From positions 186,001 to 250,000 of the forward strand of contig NZ_JAHVJR010000001.1 of the NCBI RefSeq assembly GCF_019801175.1: DNA of 64,000 bases, in the 5' to 3' direction. Positions 44,876 to 53,761 of the stretch are shown in pieces (within the stretch, counting starts at the first letter, position 1; each line of letters begins with the position of its first letter). The translations under genes were made by a program, and so were the position numbers. The notes under the pieces were generated by a model. That model searched no databases and was not told the DNA's origin. It worked only from the letters and a program-made list of their open reading frames with translations. The DNA comes from Vannielia litorea (GTDB lineage Bacteria > Pseudomonadota > Alphaproteobacteria > Rhodobacterales > Rhodobacteraceae).

Positions 44876-45853
44876 GTGGAAACGGGCGATCTGGCAGAGC
44901 GGGTGATAGCGGGTGAGCGGCGGGCGCTGGCGCGGGCGATCACGCTGGTGGAGAGCGCGCGGGCCGATCACCGCGAGGCCGCAGCCGCACTTGTGAGCGA
45001 GGTCGCCAAGGCCGGGCGGGAGGCGCTGCGGATCGGGCTCTCGGGCACGCCGGGCGTGGGCAAGAGCACCTTTATCGAGGCCTTCGGGCTGTTCCTCGTG
45101 GAGCGTGGGCTGAAGGTGGCGGTGCTGGCGGTGGACCCGTCTTCGGCCCGCTCGGGCGGCTCGATTCTGGGTGACAAGACCCGGATGGAGCAGCTTTCGC
45201 GCCACCCAATGGCCTTTATCCGGCCGTCGCCCTCGCAGACCCAACTCGGCGGTGTGGCACGGCGCTCGCGAGAGGCAGTGGCGCTCTGCGAGGCGGCGGG
45301 GTTTGATGTGGTGCTGGTCGAAACCGTAGGGGTGGGTCAATCGGAGACCACTGTGGCCGGGATGGTCGACCTGTTTCTGCTGCTGTTGGCGCCAGCTGGC
45401 GGCGACGAGTTGCAGGGGGTCAAGCGCGGGATCATGGAGATCGCGGATATCCTTTTGATAAACAAGGCGGATGGCCCGTTGAAGGACGTGGCCCGCCGCA
45501 CCTGCGCCGACTATGCGGGCGCGCTCCGGCTGCTGCGCAAGCGGCCGCAGGACCCGGAGGGCTTTCCGAAGGCGCTGATGGTTTCAGCGGTGGAAGGGGC
45601 GGGGCTGGAAGAGGCCTGGGCGGAGATGGAGGCGCTGGCCGGATGGCGGCGCGAGCATGGGCTTTGGGATCGCACGCGGGCGGAGCAGGCGCGGCACTGG
45701 TTCGAGGAAGAGGTGCGCCACGGGCTGCTCCGGCGGCTGACGGATGACAAGGCGCTCTCGGCCCGGATGGGCGAGCTGGGCGAGGAAGTGGCCGGTGGCC
45801 GCCGCAGCCCGGCGGAGGCGGCGGAAGAGATCCTGCGCAGGCTTGGCGGGTAG
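44876..45853 (+). CDS. meaB: MeaB/ArgK: methylmalonyl-CoA mutase chaperone GTPase
   Basis: A 325-residue G3E-family GTPase with Walker A GTPGVGKST, VDPSSARSGGSILGDKTRM, ETVGVGQSE and NKAD. The GTG start follows GAGAGG. MeaB protects and reactivates cobalamin-dependent methylmalonyl-CoA mutase. The mutase gene is not in the window. It is divergent from hrpB. Confidence 0.95.
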   Translation: METGDLAERVIAGERRALARAITLVESARADHREAAAALVSEVAKAGREALRIGLSGTPGVGKSTFIEAFGLFLVERGLKVAVLAVDPSSARSGGSILGDKTRMEQLSRHPMAFIRPSPSQTQLGGVARRSREAVALCEAAGFDVVLVETVGVGQSETTVAGMVDLFLLLLAPAGGDELQGVKRGIMEIADILLINKADGPLKDVARRTCADYAGALRLLRKRPQDPEGFPKALMVSAVEGAGLEEAWAEMEALAGWRREHGLWDRTRAEQARHWFEEEVRHGLLRRLTDDKALSARMGELGEEVAGGRRSPAEAAEEILRRLGG

Positions 45854-45885
45854 AAGTTTTACCCGAAGAGTAAGTAGGTTACGCG

Positions 45886-47337
45886 CTAGTTCGAGATCGG
45901 GGAAATCCGGCGCGGGGCGATGGGCGTGGCACCCTCCGGCGGGCCGTCAAACCCCTCGACGGCGCGGAGAAAGCCGTTGAACTCCGGGTTCTGCCGGGTC
46001 GATTGCCGGGCCGCCGCGATGGTGAGCGCTACCTGCTCGGGCTTCAGCTTGAGGCGCGTGGGGATCTCGTTCAACTCGCGCTGCATGCCGTCCGGCAGCC
46101 CCTCGAAGCTGACCTGCCCGACGAATAGCTTCACATCGGCGCAGTCCCACCCGGCGGTCGAGCCCCTGATCCGGCGAACCTCGGCGAGCGGCAGGTCGCA
46201 GCGGAACTCCACCAGCGCCTGCTGCCAGCGGTCCAGCGTGAGGCGCATGGCGTCATAGCCGGTGCGGGTGGCCGCCGACATGGAGCTTGTGGCGATGGAC
46301 ATGGCCAGTTGCACGCCGCCCGGGCCGGGGAGCTTTTGCGTCCAGCCGTAATCGGTGCGCACGCCGGCGTTGGCGACGAGAAACAGCATGCGCTCCAGCT
46401 TCACGGCCTCTTCGCGGGTCAGCGGGGCATAGGCGTTTTGCGCCCGCGCCCGCTCGACGTTGAGGCCGGTGGTGCCGAAGTTGTCGGTGATGCCGCCGTC
46501 CAGCAGCTTCACGAAGCGGGCCTCCTCGGGGTTGGTGTAGCTCTCCAGCGCCCGCGCGTGGGCGCGCATCGCCTCGGAGGCCTCGGGGTTGTAGCGGGCG
46601 GCGGTGAGCCAGTCGGGCTCCTGATAGGCGCAGCTCTGCTGGTGGGCCTCCAGCACGATGGGCGAGAACACCAGCGGGAAGGCGGCAGAGGCGGCGACGG
46701 CCTCGGAGAGCGGCAGCTTCATCAGGTCTGAGCAGAGCGCATCGAAGGTTTCGGGCGAGAAAAGGAAGGTGACGTTATTGGCGACGTCGCTGGCGTTGAT
46801 CCATGTTTTCACACGGCTTTTTCGGCGCAGGTCGCCAAAGGTGGCACCGCGGAACAGCTCCTCATCCAGAAAGCGGCCGAAGGTCTTGCGGCTGTTGGCA
46901 CCGCCGGAGAGGCCGCGCACAATGGTCACCGGGTTGAGCGGTGAGTTGGCCATGTATTTTTCGCCGTTCTTGTCGAGATAGGCCCGGTATTTGGCCATGC
47001 CGCCAGCCCCGGCATAGCCGAACCACGCGGCGGTGACGGAGCCGCCGGAGACGCCGGTGACGAGGCGGACATCGGAGAGGATGCCATCAGGGTCGGCGGG
47101 CGTGGCGGTGGCGTCGCGCAGGGCCTCGAGCATGCCGTAGCCGAAAGCCGAGGCGCGCGTGCCGCCGCCCGAGAAGGCGAGGCCGACGAAGGTGGAGCCA
47201 TCGCCCGGCAGGCTGGCTACATCAACGAGCGTGGGATTTTTGCCCGAGGTCAGAGGCGTGTTGAGCGGCTCGTTCACCGCTGAGCAGCCGGCGAGCAAAA
47301 CGGCGGCGGCCAAGGCCGCGACGTTTGCCCATGTCAT
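45886..47337 (-). CDS. Patatin-like phospholipase lipoprotein
   Basis: A 483-residue protein with a lipoprotein signal (AAAVLLAGC) at the N-terminus. The patatin oxyanion loop GLAFSGGGTRA, the nucleophile elbow GVSGGS and the catalytic Asp motif LDGGITDN are all present. Patatin-like proteins hydrolyse acyl esters of phospholipids. It is probably anchored in the envelope. It lies 49 bases downstream of the histidine kinase on the same strand, so it may be co-transcribed with the two-component system. Confidence 0.9.
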   Translation of the reverse strand: MTWANVAALAAAVLLAGCSAVNEPLNTPLTSGKNPTLVDVASLPGDGSTFVGLAFSGGGTRASAFGYGMLEALRDATATPADPDGILSDVRLVTGVSGGSVTAAWFGYAGAGGMAKYRAYLDKNGEKYMANSPLNPVTIVRGLSGGANSRKTFGRFLDEELFRGATFGDLRRKSRVKTWINASDVANNVTFLFSPETFDALCSDLMKLPLSEAVAASAAFPLVFSPIVLEAHQQSCAYQEPDWLTAARYNPEASEAMRAHARALESYTNPEEARFVKLLDGGITDNFGTTGLNVERARAQNAYAPLTREEAVKLERMLFLVANAGVRTDYGWTQKLPGPGGVQLAMSIATSSMSAATRTGYDAMRLTLDRWQQALVEFRCDLPLAEVRRIRGSTAGWDCADVKLFVGQVSFEGLPDGMQRELNEIPTRLKLKPEQVALTIAAARQSTRQNPEFNGFLRAVEGFDGPPEGATPIAPRRISPISN

Positions 47338-47386
47338 TTGACAAGTTCCTGAAAAACCACGCAACTTCCCCCCGAGCTTTTGTGAG

Positions 47387-48745
47387 TCACCCCATCTCGG
47401 CAGGCAGCTTAGGCCAGGTTATCTGGAGCGAGAAACCCTTTTCTGCTTCAAGCACCCGGAGTTTTGCGCCGTGGCGGGTGGCGATGGCGCGGACGAGGGC
47501 GAGACCGAGGCCGTGGCCTGCGACTTCGCGGTCGCGTTCGGCGCGGGCGAAGCGCTCGAAGACCGCCTCGCGCTCGGCGGCAGGGACGCCGGGGCCGGTG
47601 TCGGAGATGCTGAGGATATGGCGCTCCGGGCCCTCTTCTAAAGAAATCGTTATGGCATCGCCCGCCCGGCAAAACTTGATGGCGTTGTCGACGAGGTTTG
47701 AGAGCAATTGCGCGATCAGGTTGCGGTCTCCCAGCACCTTGCAGCCCGCCTCGATCACCGCGCCATATTCCAGCGATTTCTCCTCGGCCAGCGGCTCGTA
47801 AAGCTCTGAAACCTCGCGGGTAATCTGGCTGAGGGAGACTGGCACCAAGCCGGTGCCGCCGCCCGAGGCGGCCTCGGCGGAGGAGATCTCGAGCAGGCTG
47901 TCGAAGATGCGGACGGTGCCGCGAATTTCTGACGATACGGCGGCGATGGCCTCGGGGTCGCCCTCAAGCTTGTCGAGCTTGCCCTGTATCCGGTTGAGCG
48001 GCGTGCGCAGCTCATGGGCGATGGTGTCAGACAGCCTTCCGTGGGCGCGGGTGAGGTGGCCGATGCGGTCGAGCATGGTGTGGATGTGCCGCTCCAGCGC
48101 GCCGAACTCGTCATCGGCGCGGGGGCCGGGGAGGCGGGCGGAGAGATCACCGGCGGCGACCTGATCGGCCAGACGGTTGAGGCGATCAATCCGGCGCATC
48201 ACGAAGCGGGAGGCGAGCCAGCCTGCGACGAGGGAGAGGGCCACGAGCACCAGCGCGGTGGCGAAGATCTGCGCCCGCGTGGCGGCCAGCGCGGCCTCGG
48301 TAGGCGCGCGGGAGCGGGCGACAAGCATGGGAAAGCCGCCGCGCAGCTCGCGGGCGACGCCAAGGTAGGGCGTGCCGGTGAGGGTGAAGGCGACAGGGTC
48401 GGTTGCGTCGATGCCGCCGGGCGCCGGGGTCAGCCCCTCTGGCAGCGCGTCGATATTGCCCGCGAGTTTTTCGCCATCCTTGCCTTCGAGCAGGTAGAGC
48501 ATGCCGGTTTCGGGCGCGGCGGCGGAGCGGAACTCCATCGCCTGCCGGAGCGAGATGATCCGCCGTTGGTCATAGAGCGCCGCCAAACCGGCCAGATCGG
48601 CAGCCAGCAGGCTGCGCTCGCGCCGGTCCAGCTCGGCGGCGGTGGCCCGGTATTGCAGGGCCATCGCGCCAAGCGAAAACACGATCAGCAGGGCCGAAAG
48701 GCCGAGGGCGAGGCGGAGCGAGGCCTTGCCGCGTGGTTTTTGCAT
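47387..48745 (-). CDS. Sensor histidine kinase (HAMP-HisKA-HATPase)
   Basis: A 452-residue kinase with TM1 near 10-30, a periplasmic domain of about 130 residues, TM2 near 160-180 (FATALVLVALSLVAGWLAS), HAMP, the phospho-acceptor box DTIAHELRTPLNR, and ATP-binding motifs NLVDNAIKF, DTGPGVP and GHGLGLALV. It lies 8 bases after the response regulator on the minus strand. The third gene of the unit is an HtrA-like protease, suggesting that it senses an envelope condition. Confidence 0.95.
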   Translation of the reverse strand: MQKPRGKASLRLALGLSALLIVFSLGAMALQYRATAAELDRRERSLLAADLAGLAALYDQRRIISLRQAMEFRSAAAPETGMLYLLEGKDGEKLAGNIDALPEGLTPAPGGIDATDPVAFTLTGTPYLGVARELRGGFPMLVARSRAPTEAALAATRAQIFATALVLVALSLVAGWLASRFVMRRIDRLNRLADQVAAGDLSARLPGPRADDEFGALERHIHTMLDRIGHLTRAHGRLSDTIAHELRTPLNRIQGKLDKLEGDPEAIAAVSSEIRGTVRIFDSLLEISSAEAASGGGTGLVPVSLSQITREVSELYEPLAEEKSLEYGAVIEAGCKVLGDRNLIAQLLSNLVDNAIKFCRAGDAITISLEEGPERHILSISDTGPGVPAAEREAVFERFARAERDREVAGHGLGLALVRAIATRHGAKLRVLEAEKGFSLQITWPKLPAEMG

Positions 48746-48753
48746 GCGCCGCC

Positions 48754-49485
48754 TCAGGCCTCGGGAGCGAAGACATAGCCCTCGCCCCGCGCGGTGATGA
48801 TGATGGGCCGCCCGGCGGCGGACTCCAGCTTGCGACGCAGCCGCCCGACATGCACATCGACCACGTTGGTCTGCGGATCGAAGTGCAGATTCCAGACATT
48901 TTCGAGCAATTGCATCCGGGTCACCGTTTCACCTGCATTGCGGGCGAAAAAGGTAATCAGCTCAAACTCTTTCGGGCTGACCGCAACGTGAGTTTGGCCA
49001 ATGTGAACGGTGCGGGCCTTGAGCCTTATTTCAACATCGCCAAAGGCCATGAGGTCATTGTCGAGCACCACCATCTGGTTGCGGCGCAGAAGGGCGCGGA
49101 GGCGGGCCTTCAGCTCATCGCCGTCGAAGGGTTTGGCGAGGTAATCGTCGGCCCCCTTCTCCAACCCCTCGATCTTGGCGCCGGAGGTGCCGAGCGCCGA
49201 GACCACGAGCACCAGCGCGCGCGAGCCACGGCCCCGCATCTTGGCGATGGCATCCACCCCGTCACCGCCGGGCAGCATGCGGTCCATCACGATGACAGCG
49301 AAGTCGGCCAGTTCGGCGGCCTTCAGCCCGCTCTCCCAGTCGCGCATCACGACCGGCTCGCAGCCGAGCGAGGTGACGGCCTCGGAGATGGTTTCGGCGG
49401 TGGCGCGGTCATCCTCGACGACGAGGATGCGCGGCGCGGTATCGGCCTGGATGGCTTCGGGGGCGGTCTGTTCCATGGCCAGCAT
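48754..49485 (-). CDS. OmpR/PhoB-family response regulator
   Basis: A 243-residue regulator with a receiver domain (ILVVEDDRAT, the phospho-acceptor Asp in VIVMDRMLPGGDG, the Lys in YLAKPF) and a C-terminal winged helix (VAVSPKEFELITFFARNAGE, VDVHVGRLRRKLE, GEGYVF). It starts 1 base after the HtrA-like gene's stop; an internal ATG at 49476 is equally possible. Regulators of this family often bind 11-bp direct repeats, relevant to the arrays at 22.3 and 54.6 kb, but no link is shown. Confidence 0.94.
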   Translation of the reverse strand: MLAMEQTAPEAIQADTAPRILVVEDDRATAETISEAVTSLGCEPVVMRDWESGLKAAELADFAVIVMDRMLPGGDGVDAIAKMRGRGSRALVLVVSALGTSGAKIEGLEKGADDYLAKPFDGDELKARLRALLRRNQMVVLDNDLMAFGDVEIRLKARTVHIGQTHVAVSPKEFELITFFARNAGETVTRMQLLENVWNLHFDPQTNVVDVHVGRLRRKLESAAGRPIIITARGEGYVFAPEA

Positions 49486-49486
49486 C

Positions 49487-50776
49487 TCAGAGCACCACCA
49501 CGTCGGGGTCAAGCACGTTGCCGCCGCCGACGGGGCGAAGGCGCGGAGTTTTATCCCACGGGTCCAGATAGATGTGCTCTGTCCGGCCTTCGGCATGGCG
49601 CACCAGCAACACCACCGGCTCGGTGATCCGCAGCGCGGCGAGGCCGCCCTCGATCTCGGTCAGGGGCTTGCCGTTGACGGCGAGCACCTCGTCACCCCGG
49701 CTGAGACCGGCGAGATAGGCGGGCGAGTTCTCGGAGATATGGGTCACTTCGGCGCCCGAGAGCCGCACGCCGAGGCGCGAGAAGGTGAAGGCGGGGCGGG
49801 CGGAGGGCAGGCTGGCGCGGTCGATCCCCGCCGTCTCGATATGCTCGCCCCGGTCCAGCGGCATGGTGGCCAGCACCGTCTCACCTCTGCGGATGACCTG
49901 CACGGCGATGCCATCGGAGCCAAGCACCGACTCGACGGCAAAGGCCACGTCGCCCGGCTGCGCCACCTCGCGGCCCGCCACCGAGACGATCACGTCACCG
50001 GCGCGGATGCCGGCGCGGTCGGCAGGGGAGGCCTCGGCGACCGAGTCGACAAGCACGCCTTTGGCCGGGATGCCGAGCGCCGCGGCCAGGGCATCGTCGA
50101 TCGGGCGGACCTGGAGGCCGAGAGAGGGCATTTCCTTGAGGGTTCCGGCGATGAGCTGGGGCACGATGCGGCCCAGATCGGCGGCGGAGATGGCATAGGC
50201 CACGCCCACGTAGTGCCGGGAGCCATCGGCGATCTGGCTGTTCATCCCGAGCAGACGCCCAGACCCATCGACCAGCGGGCCGCCGGAGCTGCCGGGGTTC
50301 ACGGCGGCATCATGCTGCACGAGGCGGATCGGCACGGCGGCCTCCACCTGACGGGCCATGGCCGAGATGATGCCCCGGGTGAGGGTGAACTCGATGCCCA
50401 GCGGCGCGCCGAGGGCATAGACTTGGGTGCCGAGGCCGGCGGGCGCGGCGGCGGGCTCCAGCCCCGGGCCGAAGGCGCCATCGACCGCCAGCACGGCGAC
50501 ATCGCGCACATCATCGCGGGCCAGCACCTTGACCTTGCGGCGCTCGCCGGTGGTGCTGACCAGCACCACCTCGCGGGCGCGGCCGACGACATGGGCATTG
50601 GTCACCGCCCATGTGCCATCGCGCCAGAGAAAGGCGGAGCCGAGGAACCGCTCGTGCCCGTCGGCGGATTTGACGATGAGGGTGGCATCCATCGCGCGGT
50701 CGAGCTCTCCGGCCCGCACGGAGACGGGGAGGGCGACCATGACGATGAGGAAGAAGGGGAGAAAGAGGGAGCGCAT
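49487..50776 (-). CDS. HtrA/DegP-like periplasmic serine protease with two PDZ domains
   Basis: A 429-residue protein with a signal peptide (LPFFLIVMVALPVSVRAG). The trypsin-like domain shows the triad H62 (TNAHVV), D92 (RDVAVLAV) and S164 (NPGSSGGPL). Two PDZ-like regions follow, about 220-315 (SPADRAGIRAGDVIVSVAG) and 325-405 (SPAYLAGLSRGDEVLAVNG). It would degrade or chaperone misfolded periplasmic proteins. It is the first gene of an operon with the two-component regulators, and its promoter faces that of a small secreted protein and a caspase-like protease. Confidence 0.92.
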   Translation of the reverse strand: MRSLFLPFFLIVMVALPVSVRAGELDRAMDATLIVKSADGHERFLGSAFLWRDGTWAVTNAHVVGRAREVVLVSTTGERRKVKVLARDDVRDVAVLAVDGAFGPGLEPAAAPAGLGTQVYALGAPLGIEFTLTRGIISAMARQVEAAVPIRLVQHDAAVNPGSSGGPLVDGSGRLLGMNSQIADGSRHYVGVAYAISAADLGRIVPQLIAGTLKEMPSLGLQVRPIDDALAAALGIPAKGVLVDSVAEASPADRAGIRAGDVIVSVAGREVAQPGDVAFAVESVLGSDGIAVQVIRRGETVLATMPLDRGEHIETAGIDRASLPSARPAFTFSRLGVRLSGAEVTHISENSPAYLAGLSRGDEVLAVNGKPLTEIEGGLAALRITEPVVLLVRHAEGRTEHIYLDPWDKTPRLRPVGGGNVLDPDVVVL

Positions 50777-50946
50777 TTTCGGTGGTCCTTCAGGTGTTTC
50801 TGTCTTGCCCCATGGCTAGCAGCGGCTTTTGCGCATGGCCCGTGACAAGTCCCGTCATGAAAGAGCTATTCCGGTCTGCGCAGTTGATCGGGGTCCGGCT
50901 ACGGGGCAATCTGAGGCTCGAAAACAACGCTCTTGCTGGAGACCCG
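50777..50946. promoter_or_regulatory. Divergent promoter region, protease module
   Basis: This 170-base gap lies between the HtrA-like gene (minus) and the small secreted protein gene (plus), and must hold both promoters. GCTGGAGACCCG provides the plus-strand ribosome binding site. I see no clear repeat or operator in it. Confidence 0.4.
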
Positions 50947-51576
50947 ATGATGCTGCGTGCGAGTTTGATTGCCCTTACCCTTGCGTTCGCTGCCCCTGCC
51001 CATGCGGCGGGCGAACTGCCCCCCCTGCGTGCGATGGAAATGTCGCTCCAACTGTTCGAGGCCGGGATGGCGGCCCGCGACCCGCTGCTCATGGCGAGCG
51101 CCGCACAGCTGCGCAAAGGCGTGGCGGTGGAGGCCGTGGAGCGCGCGGGCAGCGATGGCGAGGCGGTGACGGGCGAGGCCCCGATGGGCTGGGAGGCGAT
51201 GCTGGACGCGGCCGAGGAGGCTGCGGGCGAAGACGCGGCGATGCTCTCGGTGATCGAGGATATCCGGGTGGCTTCGACCAAGGGTGTCTCGACCGGGCCT
51301 GTCTATTCGATCTCGCGGCTGGCGGCCAAGAAGACCGATACCTATCCGCCGCTTCCTTATGACGGCGGCAAATATGCCGAGGTCTATGTGGAGGGCGGCG
51401 GCGGCTCCGACCTGAACCTTTACGTCTATGACGCCAAGGGCCGGCTGGTTTGCTCCGATACCGATATCTCCGACGTGGCCTATTGCGGCTGGCGTCCGGC
51501 GAGCTCCGAGGCCTTTACCGTGAAGGTGGAGAACAAGGGCGCCGGCACCAACCGCTATTCGCTGATGACGAACTGA
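50947..51576 (+). CDS. Small secreted protein with PPC-like C-terminal domain
   Basis: A 209-residue protein with a signal peptide (MMLRASLIALTLAFAAPAHAA), a helical middle region (about 30-110), and a C-terminal beta-rich part: KYAEVYVEGGGGSDLNLYVYD, GRLVCSDTD and FTVKVENKGAGTNRYSLMTN. The last part resembles bacterial pre-peptidase C-terminal (PPC) domains. It is followed after 10 bases by the caspase-like gene. A role as partner, substrate or inhibitor of that protease is possible but not shown. Confidence 0.8.
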   Translation: MMLRASLIALTLAFAAPAHAAGELPPLRAMEMSLQLFEAGMAARDPLLMASAAQLRKGVAVEAVERAGSDGEAVTGEAPMGWEAMLDAAEEAAGEDAAMLSVIEDIRVASTKGVSTGPVYSISRLAAKKTDTYPPLPYDGGKYAEVYVEGGGGSDLNLYVYDAKGRLVCSDTDISDVAYCGWRPASSEAFTVKVENKGAGTNRYSLMTN

Positions 51577-51586
51577 GGATTATTCC

Positions 51587-53728
51587 ATGACTCTCAAGGC
51601 ATTGCTTCTGGCCGGTGTGGCCAGCCTCGCGGCTCTTCCGGCGCTGGCGCGGGAGAACCACGCGCTGCTGGTGGGCGCCTCGACCTATCCGGCGCTGGAC
51701 GAGAAGTTCTGGCTGAAGGGACCGGCGAATGACATCGACCTGGTGCAGACCTTTCTGCTGAGCAACGACACGATCCCGTTCAAGGCCGAGGATGTCATTG
51801 TTCTGGCGGATGGAATCGAGGGCAAACAGGCGCCGACGCTTCAGGCGATCCGCGATGCCTTCAAGGAACTGGCGGAGAAGGTGCAGCCCGGTGACTTTGT
51901 GTATCTGCACTTCTCCGGCCACGGCAGCCAGGCCCCGGCGAAAGACCCCGACAGCGAGCTGGACGGGCTGGATGAGCTGTTTCTGCCGGTCGATATCGGG
52001 CCGTGGAACGACACGGTGGGCGAGGTCGAGAATGCGTTGGTGGATGACGAGATCGGAGAGCTGATCGGGATGCTCCGGGCCAAGGGCGTGGACGTTTGGG
52101 CGGTGTTCGACAGCTGTCATTCAGGCACCGTAACGAGGGCCGCGCCGAACGGTGAGGACGACGAGAAGATGCGCAAGCTGGAGCCCGGCGCGCTGGGCGT
52201 GCCGCAAACGGCGCTGGTGGATGCGGAGGGCACCTCGCGGAGGTTGGAAGACCCGCGCGACAGGGCCGATGCGCCGGTGACCGAGCCGGAAGAGCGGGCC
52301 GAGGGCGAGGGGGCGTTTGTGGCCTTTTTCGCCGCGCAAACCAATGAAACCACGCCGGAAAAGCTGATGCCGCGGTCCACCAAGGACCGGCTGCAGGGGG
52401 TGTTCACCTACACCGTTTTCGAGACCCTCGCGGAGCGGCCCGGCATCACCTATCGGCAACTCGGGCAGGAGGTGTTGCGCAAGTACTCGGTGAAGAACCT
52501 CGCCCGTTCGACGCCGCTGTTTGAGGGCGATCTGGATGGGGTCGTTTTCGGCTCCGGCGAGACGGCGGATGTGCGGCAGTGGCCCGCCGAAAAGGGCGAG
52601 ACCAAGCTGCGGCTGAAGGCCGGCAGCCTGCATGGGCTGGCCAAGGGCGAGCGTCTGGCGGTGATGGCCTCGCCGGCGGATTCCACCGAGGACGCGGTGG
52701 GTTTTGTTACGGTCGACACGGCCAGCACCTTTGGTGCGACGGCGGTGCTGGAAGACGGCAAGACGCTGGAGGATGTGCCGCGCGGGGCCTTCCTGAGGAA
52801 GGTCGACGCTGGGGTGGAGCTGACCCTGCGCGTGGCCCTGCCCGAGGGCGATGGCGCAGCGGAGACTAAAATGAAGATGGCCGCGCAAGAGATTGTTGAA
52901 AAACAACTTCTCGGCGGGCGGTTCACCTTTGTCGAGCCGGGCGAAGAGGCCGATATCCGGCTCGCCGTGATCCAGGAAAGCCCGCGCCCCGATGCGATCT
53001 GGATTCTCGACGGCACCGGGGAGGTTCCGGTGCTTGATACCGGCGCGGGACCGGTGCTGAATTTCGACACGGTGCCGAGCGTCTCGACCGCCGACAAAGG
53101 TCGGGACGACCTGGCCGATGTGATGGCCGAGCAGTTCGCGCATATCGGCAAGGCGCTGAACGTGCTGCGCATCGGCGCGGCGAGCAGCGGCAACGGGCTG
53201 AACGTGCCCGTGGAGTTGCACCGTGCGCGATTTGACCTCGACGCCGGTGCGATCGTCGAAGGCAGCCGCGCCCCGATGGACAGCGGCAACGTGCCCCGAA
53301 TGATCCCCGGTGACACGGTGGGCGTGCGGGTGGAGAACACCACCGATCAGCCACTTGACATAAATGTGCTCTATGTCGGCGCCGACTATTCGATTACATT
53401 CATGGACAAGGGACGGATGCAGCCCGGCGGGATCTACAATGAAGACCTGTCGTTAATATCCGATGAATCTTTCGGCCGTGACCGTCTCGTGGTGATCCTT
53501 TCGCCTGCGGGGGAGCAGAGCGACGTGGAAGATTTGAGTTTTCTGGAGCAGGATCCGCTGGTGCGGACACGGGCCGTCGGCGGCTCGGCGGAGGGTTTCC
53601 GTGGCCTGCTGGACGAAGCTGGTTTTGGCCAGAAAACAAGGGCTGCGCTGCCTCTAGGCGGCAAGAAGAAAGGCCCCGAACCTATGATCTTGCAATTCGA
53701 GATTGATACCGTGCCGGGTGAGGGTTGA
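51587..53728 (+). CDS. Secreted caspase-family (C14) cysteine protease
   Basis: A 713-residue protein with a signal peptide ending ALPALARE. Its caspase-like domain (about 22-330) has the catalytic dyad H112 (HFSGHGSQ) and C177 (FDSCHSG), the core ALLVGASTYP strand and an acidic-pocket candidate D49. The second half contains a DUF4384-like beta domain near 560-660 (GDTVGVRVENTTDQPLDINVLYV). It is a bacterial metacaspase-type (orthocaspase) enzyme, expected to cleave after Arg/Lys. It appears to act in the periplasm. It forms a two-gene operon with the preceding secreted protein. Confidence 0.9.
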   Translation: MTLKALLLAGVASLAALPALARENHALLVGASTYPALDEKFWLKGPANDIDLVQTFLLSNDTIPFKAEDVIVLADGIEGKQAPTLQAIRDAFKELAEKVQPGDFVYLHFSGHGSQAPAKDPDSELDGLDELFLPVDIGPWNDTVGEVENALVDDEIGELIGMLRAKGVDVWAVFDSCHSGTVTRAAPNGEDDEKMRKLEPGALGVPQTALVDAEGTSRRLEDPRDRADAPVTEPEERAEGEGAFVAFFAAQTNETTPEKLMPRSTKDRLQGVFTYTVFETLAERPGITYRQLGQEVLRKYSVKNLARSTPLFEGDLDGVVFGSGETADVRQWPAEKGETKLRLKAGSLHGLAKGERLAVMASPADSTEDAVGFVTVDTASTFGATAVLEDGKTLEDVPRGAFLRKVDAGVELTLRVALPEGDGAAETKMKMAAQEIVEKQLLGGRFTFVEPGEEADIRLAVIQESPRPDAIWILDGTGEVPVLDTGAGPVLNFDTVPSVSTADKGRDDLADVMAEQFAHIGKALNVLRIGAASSGNGLNVPVELHRARFDLDAGAIVEGSRAPMDSGNVPRMIPGDTVGVRVENTTDQPLDINVLYVGADYSITFMDKGRMQPGGIYNEDLSLISDESFGRDRLVVILSPAGEQSDVEDLSFLEQDPLVRTRAVGGSAEGFRGLLDEAGFGQKTRAALPLGGKKKGPEPMILQFEIDTVPGEG

Positions 53729-53761
53729 GTGGTGGTGATCTGATCCCGTGAAGGCGCGGTA

